A stretch of DNA of 64,000 bases from DATACQ01 sp036555515 (GTDB lineage Bacteria; Desulfobacterota; Binatia; UBA9968): the NCBI GenBank assembly GCA_036555515.1, contig DATBLC010000362.1, positions 12,539 to 76,538 on the forward strand. The letters are read 5' to 3'. Shown here piece by piece: positions 61,881-64,000 of this stretch. The notes under the pieces are model-generated. The model did not search any database, had not been told where the DNA came from, and saw only the letters and a list, made by a program, of their open reading frames with translations. The first letter of the stretch is position 1. Each line of letters opens with the position of its first letter. The position numbers and the translations under genes are program-made.

Positions 61881-61919
61881 CGCGCAAAAAGAAAAGGGCT
61901 GCGCTATAGCGCAGCCCTT
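61881..61919 (-). terminator. Terminator of the molybdenum hydroxylase gene
   Basis: A 26-bp perfect palindrome at 61894-61919 (half-site AAGGGCTGCGCTA) is followed on the minus strand by TTTTCTTTTT (61893-61881). It ends transcription from the CoxL-like gene before the next binding protein gene. Confidence 0.85.
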
Positions 61920-61954
61920 GGGTTGTGAGACAATTCCCAATCGTTGCCTATTGC

Positions 61955-64000
61955 CTAGTTTTTTCCCTCCGCATTTCTGATCAGTGCCCATAGTTTCGGC
62001 GCCGTGTAAGGCATATCGACGTGATCGATGCCGAGCGGCGCGAGGGCGTCCATGAGCGCATTGGCCACAGCCGGCGGAGCGCCGTTGGTACCGCATTCGC
62101 CGACGCCCTTCACGCCCAGCGGATTAAACGGGTTTGGCGTTATCGTTTCGCCGAGAATCATCGGCGGCATATCGCCCGCGCGCATCACGGCGTAGTTCAT
62201 GAAAGTGCCGGTCTCCACCTGCCCATCATCGCCGTACAGCATCTGTTCGCGCGTGGCTTCGCCGAGCCCTTGCGCTACGCCGCCATGAATCTGCCCCTCG
62301 ACGATCATCGGGTTGACCACGACGCCGCAGTCGTCCACCAAAACGAGTTTCTCGATGGTAAACTTGCCGGTCTCGCGTTCGATGCTGACGAAAGCGACGT
62401 GGGTGCCGAAACCCCAGGCTTCGCGTCGCGGATCGAAAAACGCCGTCTCCTGCAGCCCGACCTCCATGCCCTTAGGAACCCTGCCGCTGTAGGCTGCGCC
62501 GGCCAGTTGGCGCCAGGTTACTTTTTTGTCCGGCACGCCGGCGACTGCGAAACCGCCGTCGCTTTGCACCATATCTTCAGGCGCCGCCTCGACTAAATAA
62601 GCGGCAAGCTTCTTGGCTTTTTCAAGCAGCCGTTCGGTGGCGACGCCGAGGGCGCCGCCGCCGGTGACCATGCTGCGGCTGCCGAAGGTGCCGGTGCCTT
62701 GCTGAATTGCCACAGTGTCGCCATGGCGAATCGCCACCTGATCCATGCTCACGCGCAATCGCTCGCCGACCACCTGGGCATAGGATGTCTCGTGGCCTTG
62801 ACCGTGGGAGCTGGAGCCGGTAAGCACGGTGATCGCGCCGGTTCGTTCGACGCGCACGGTGCCGCTTTCGAAGCCGGCGCCGCCGCTGGGCTCGACGAAT
62901 GTGGAAAAGCCGATGCCGACCAGCTCGCCGCGCTTGCGTCTTTCGTCCCGCTGGCGCAAAAGTTCGTCGTAGTTTGACATCTTCACAGCTTCGCGCAGCG
63001 GCTTGGCATAATCGCCCGAGTCGTACTCGACTCCGGTGCCGGTGGTATAAGGGAACTGATCGGGCTGAATAAAATTTTTCCGACGAATCTCCAAACGATC
63101 CATACCCAACACCGCCGCGGCCTTGTCGAGCAGACGCTCGATGTTCAAAACCGATTCGGGCCTGCCGGCGCCGCGATAGGGCCCGGTGGGGCAGGTGTTG
63201 GTGAACACTGCCACGATTTCCACGCGGCAATCTTGGATTTGATAGCTACCGCAGGCCATGCCGAGCATACGCTGCGGCGGGCCGGCGGTGCTGGAGTGCA
63301 AATAGGCGCCGAGGTTGGCGACGACTTTGACCTTCAGGCCGAGAATCGTGCCGTCTTTTCTCAGTGCCAATTCGGAAGTCATAGCCTGGTCGCGGCCTTG
63401 AATCGTGGTGACGAAGTCCTCGCTCCGCGTGGCGACCCATTTGATCGGGGTTTTTAATTTGAGCGCTAAATAACAAGCGACGATATCTTCGCGGTACACC
63501 GGTCCCTTGCTGCCAAACCCGCCGCCGACATCCGGAGCATAAAGACGAATTTTGTGTTCGGGAAAACCAAGGGTGTTGGCGATCTCGGCGCGGGCGCGGT
63601 GCGGTCCTTGACACGAAAGCCACACGGTGAGCTCCTGGCCGCGCGGATCGGGACTGGCGACGATTCCCCGCGGCTCCATGGCCAGCGCCACCTGGCGCGG
63701 GCTGGCGATATGCATGGTGAAGACGTGATCCGCCTGGGCGAACGCCTTGTCTACGTTGCCGCCGTTCTTCGTCAGCGTGTAACAGATGTTGCTGTCAAGT
63801 TCTTCGCGCGCAAGCGGCGCGCCGGGCTTCAGCGCTTCTTCCGCGTTGGATACTCCGGGCAGTGGTTTGTACTCGACTTCGATGGCGTTGGCCGCGTCCT
63901 GCGCCTCGGCGCGGGTCCGCGCCACCACCGCGGCCACGGGTACTCCGGCGCAATGCACAGCGCCGCGCGCGAGAACCGGATGAGGCGGAATTTTCATATT
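61955..64000 (-). CDS. Xanthine dehydrogenase family molybdopterin-binding subunit (CoxL-like), 5' partial
   Basis: At least 682 residues; the N-terminal part (about 100 residues) is beyond the window edge, and the methionine at 63997 is internal. The molybdenum-site motif is PYRGAGRPE, the form II type and not the CO-dehydrogenase form I loop. The catalytic glutamate lies in GVGECGTNGAPPAVANAL. Further signatures: VGGGFGSKGPVYREDIVA, SSSHGQGHETSYAQVVGERL. It would hydroxylate an aromatic or heterocyclic compound. Partner FAD and iron-sulphur subunits are expected outside the window. Confidence 0.93.
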   Translation of the reverse strand, partial: NMKIPPHPVLARGAVHCAGVPVAAVVARTRAEAQDAANAIEVEYKPLPGVSNAEEALKPGAPLAREELDSNICYTLTKNGGNVDKAFAQADHVFTMHIASPRQVALAMEPRGIVASPDPRGQELTVWLSCQGPHRARAEIANTLGFPEHKIRLYAPDVGGGFGSKGPVYREDIVACYLALKLKTPIKWVATRSEDFVTTIQGRDQAMTSELALRKDGTILGLKVKVVANLGAYLHSSTAGPPQRMLGMACGSYQIQDCRVEIVAVFTNTCPTGPYRGAGRPESVLNIERLLDKAAAVLGMDRLEIRRKNFIQPDQFPYTTGTGVEYDSGDYAKPLREAVKMSNYDELLRQRDERRKRGELVGIGFSTFVEPSGGAGFESGTVRVERTGAITVLTGSSSHGQGHETSYAQVVGERLRVSMDQVAIRHGDTVAIQQGTGTFGSRSMVTGGGALGVATERLLEKAKKLAAYLVEAAPEDMVQSDGGFAVAGVPDKKVTWRQLAGAAYSGRVPKGMEVGLQETAFFDPRREAWGFGTHVAFVSIERETGKFTIEKLVLVDDCGVVVNPMIVEGQIHGGVAQGLGEATREQMLYGDDGQVETGTFMNYAVMRAGDMPPMILGETITPNPFNPLGVKGVGECGTNGAPPAVANALMDALAPLGIDHVDMPYTAPKLWALIRNAEGKN

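Noticed and set aside
63995..63997. ATG at 63997 as the start of the CoxL-like gene
   Set aside because: The sequence begins in the middle of the conserved N-terminal domain, so the gene runs past the window edge.

Overview
The window reads as chromosomal DNA of an uncultured, GC-rich, Gram-negative-type soil or sediment bacterium. Lipobox and signal-peptide substrate-binding proteins, a Bug-type receptor, a GspE/PilB ATPase and CoxL-like and hydantoinase-like catabolic genes point to a Proteobacteria-like cell envelope. The dprA-topA-trmFO order and the folate-dependent TrmFO argue against beta/gamma-proteobacteria and fit deltaproteobacterial, Binatota, Rokubacteria or Tectomicrobia-like lineages. 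This assignment is inference; no rRNA or tRNA gene was seen.

Layout. 1-3.6 kb: end of an unknown gene, an SDR oxidoreductase, a MITE-like element and an orphan pair of oligopeptide ABC ATPases. 3.9-15.2 kb: greA behind its own promoter and leader terminator, then a six-gene MoxR/DUF58/vWA membrane cluster ending in a 1445-residue protein with three vWA domains. 15.3-23.2 kb: orphan substrate-binding proteins, a decayed phasin-like gene, small conserved proteins, an aldo/keto reductase and a binding-protein/histidine-kinase pair. 23.4-34.4 kb: housekeeping block (SprT-like metallopeptidase, era, der, dprA, topA, trmFO, ppx/gppA, HU, ilvE, thioesterase). 34.9-37.7 kb: phnDCE-type importer. 38.1-64 kb: accessory catabolic region with six further substrate-binding proteins, three VOC proteins, a bicupin dioxygenase, an FAD oxidoreductase, a two-gene hydantoinase/oxoprolinase system, a two-domain iron-type permease, a PuuE-like deacetylase, a GspE/PilB ATPase and a molybdenum hydroxylase large subunit cut by the window end.

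The most unusual content is between the genes. At least 13 intergenic loci carry degenerate arrays whose units keep strict phase at 7, 8 or 9 bp, mostly as two inverted arms; some sit at or in gene ends. A second family, about 126 bp with CAGGCTGCTGAAAAA-type termini, has three full copies, one truncated copy and one diverged copy; three of these begin at the first base after a stop codon. A third, about 245 bp, is MITE-like with two inverted copies, one of which supplies a gene's stop codon.

Functionally, nine substrate-binding proteins are present but only one complete ABC importer (phnDCE) can be assembled. Most of the others are orphans next to oxidoreductases, dioxygenases, VOC proteins or a sensor kinase, which suggests scavenging or sensing of scarce organic compounds. 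Substrates cannot be assigned from sequence alone.
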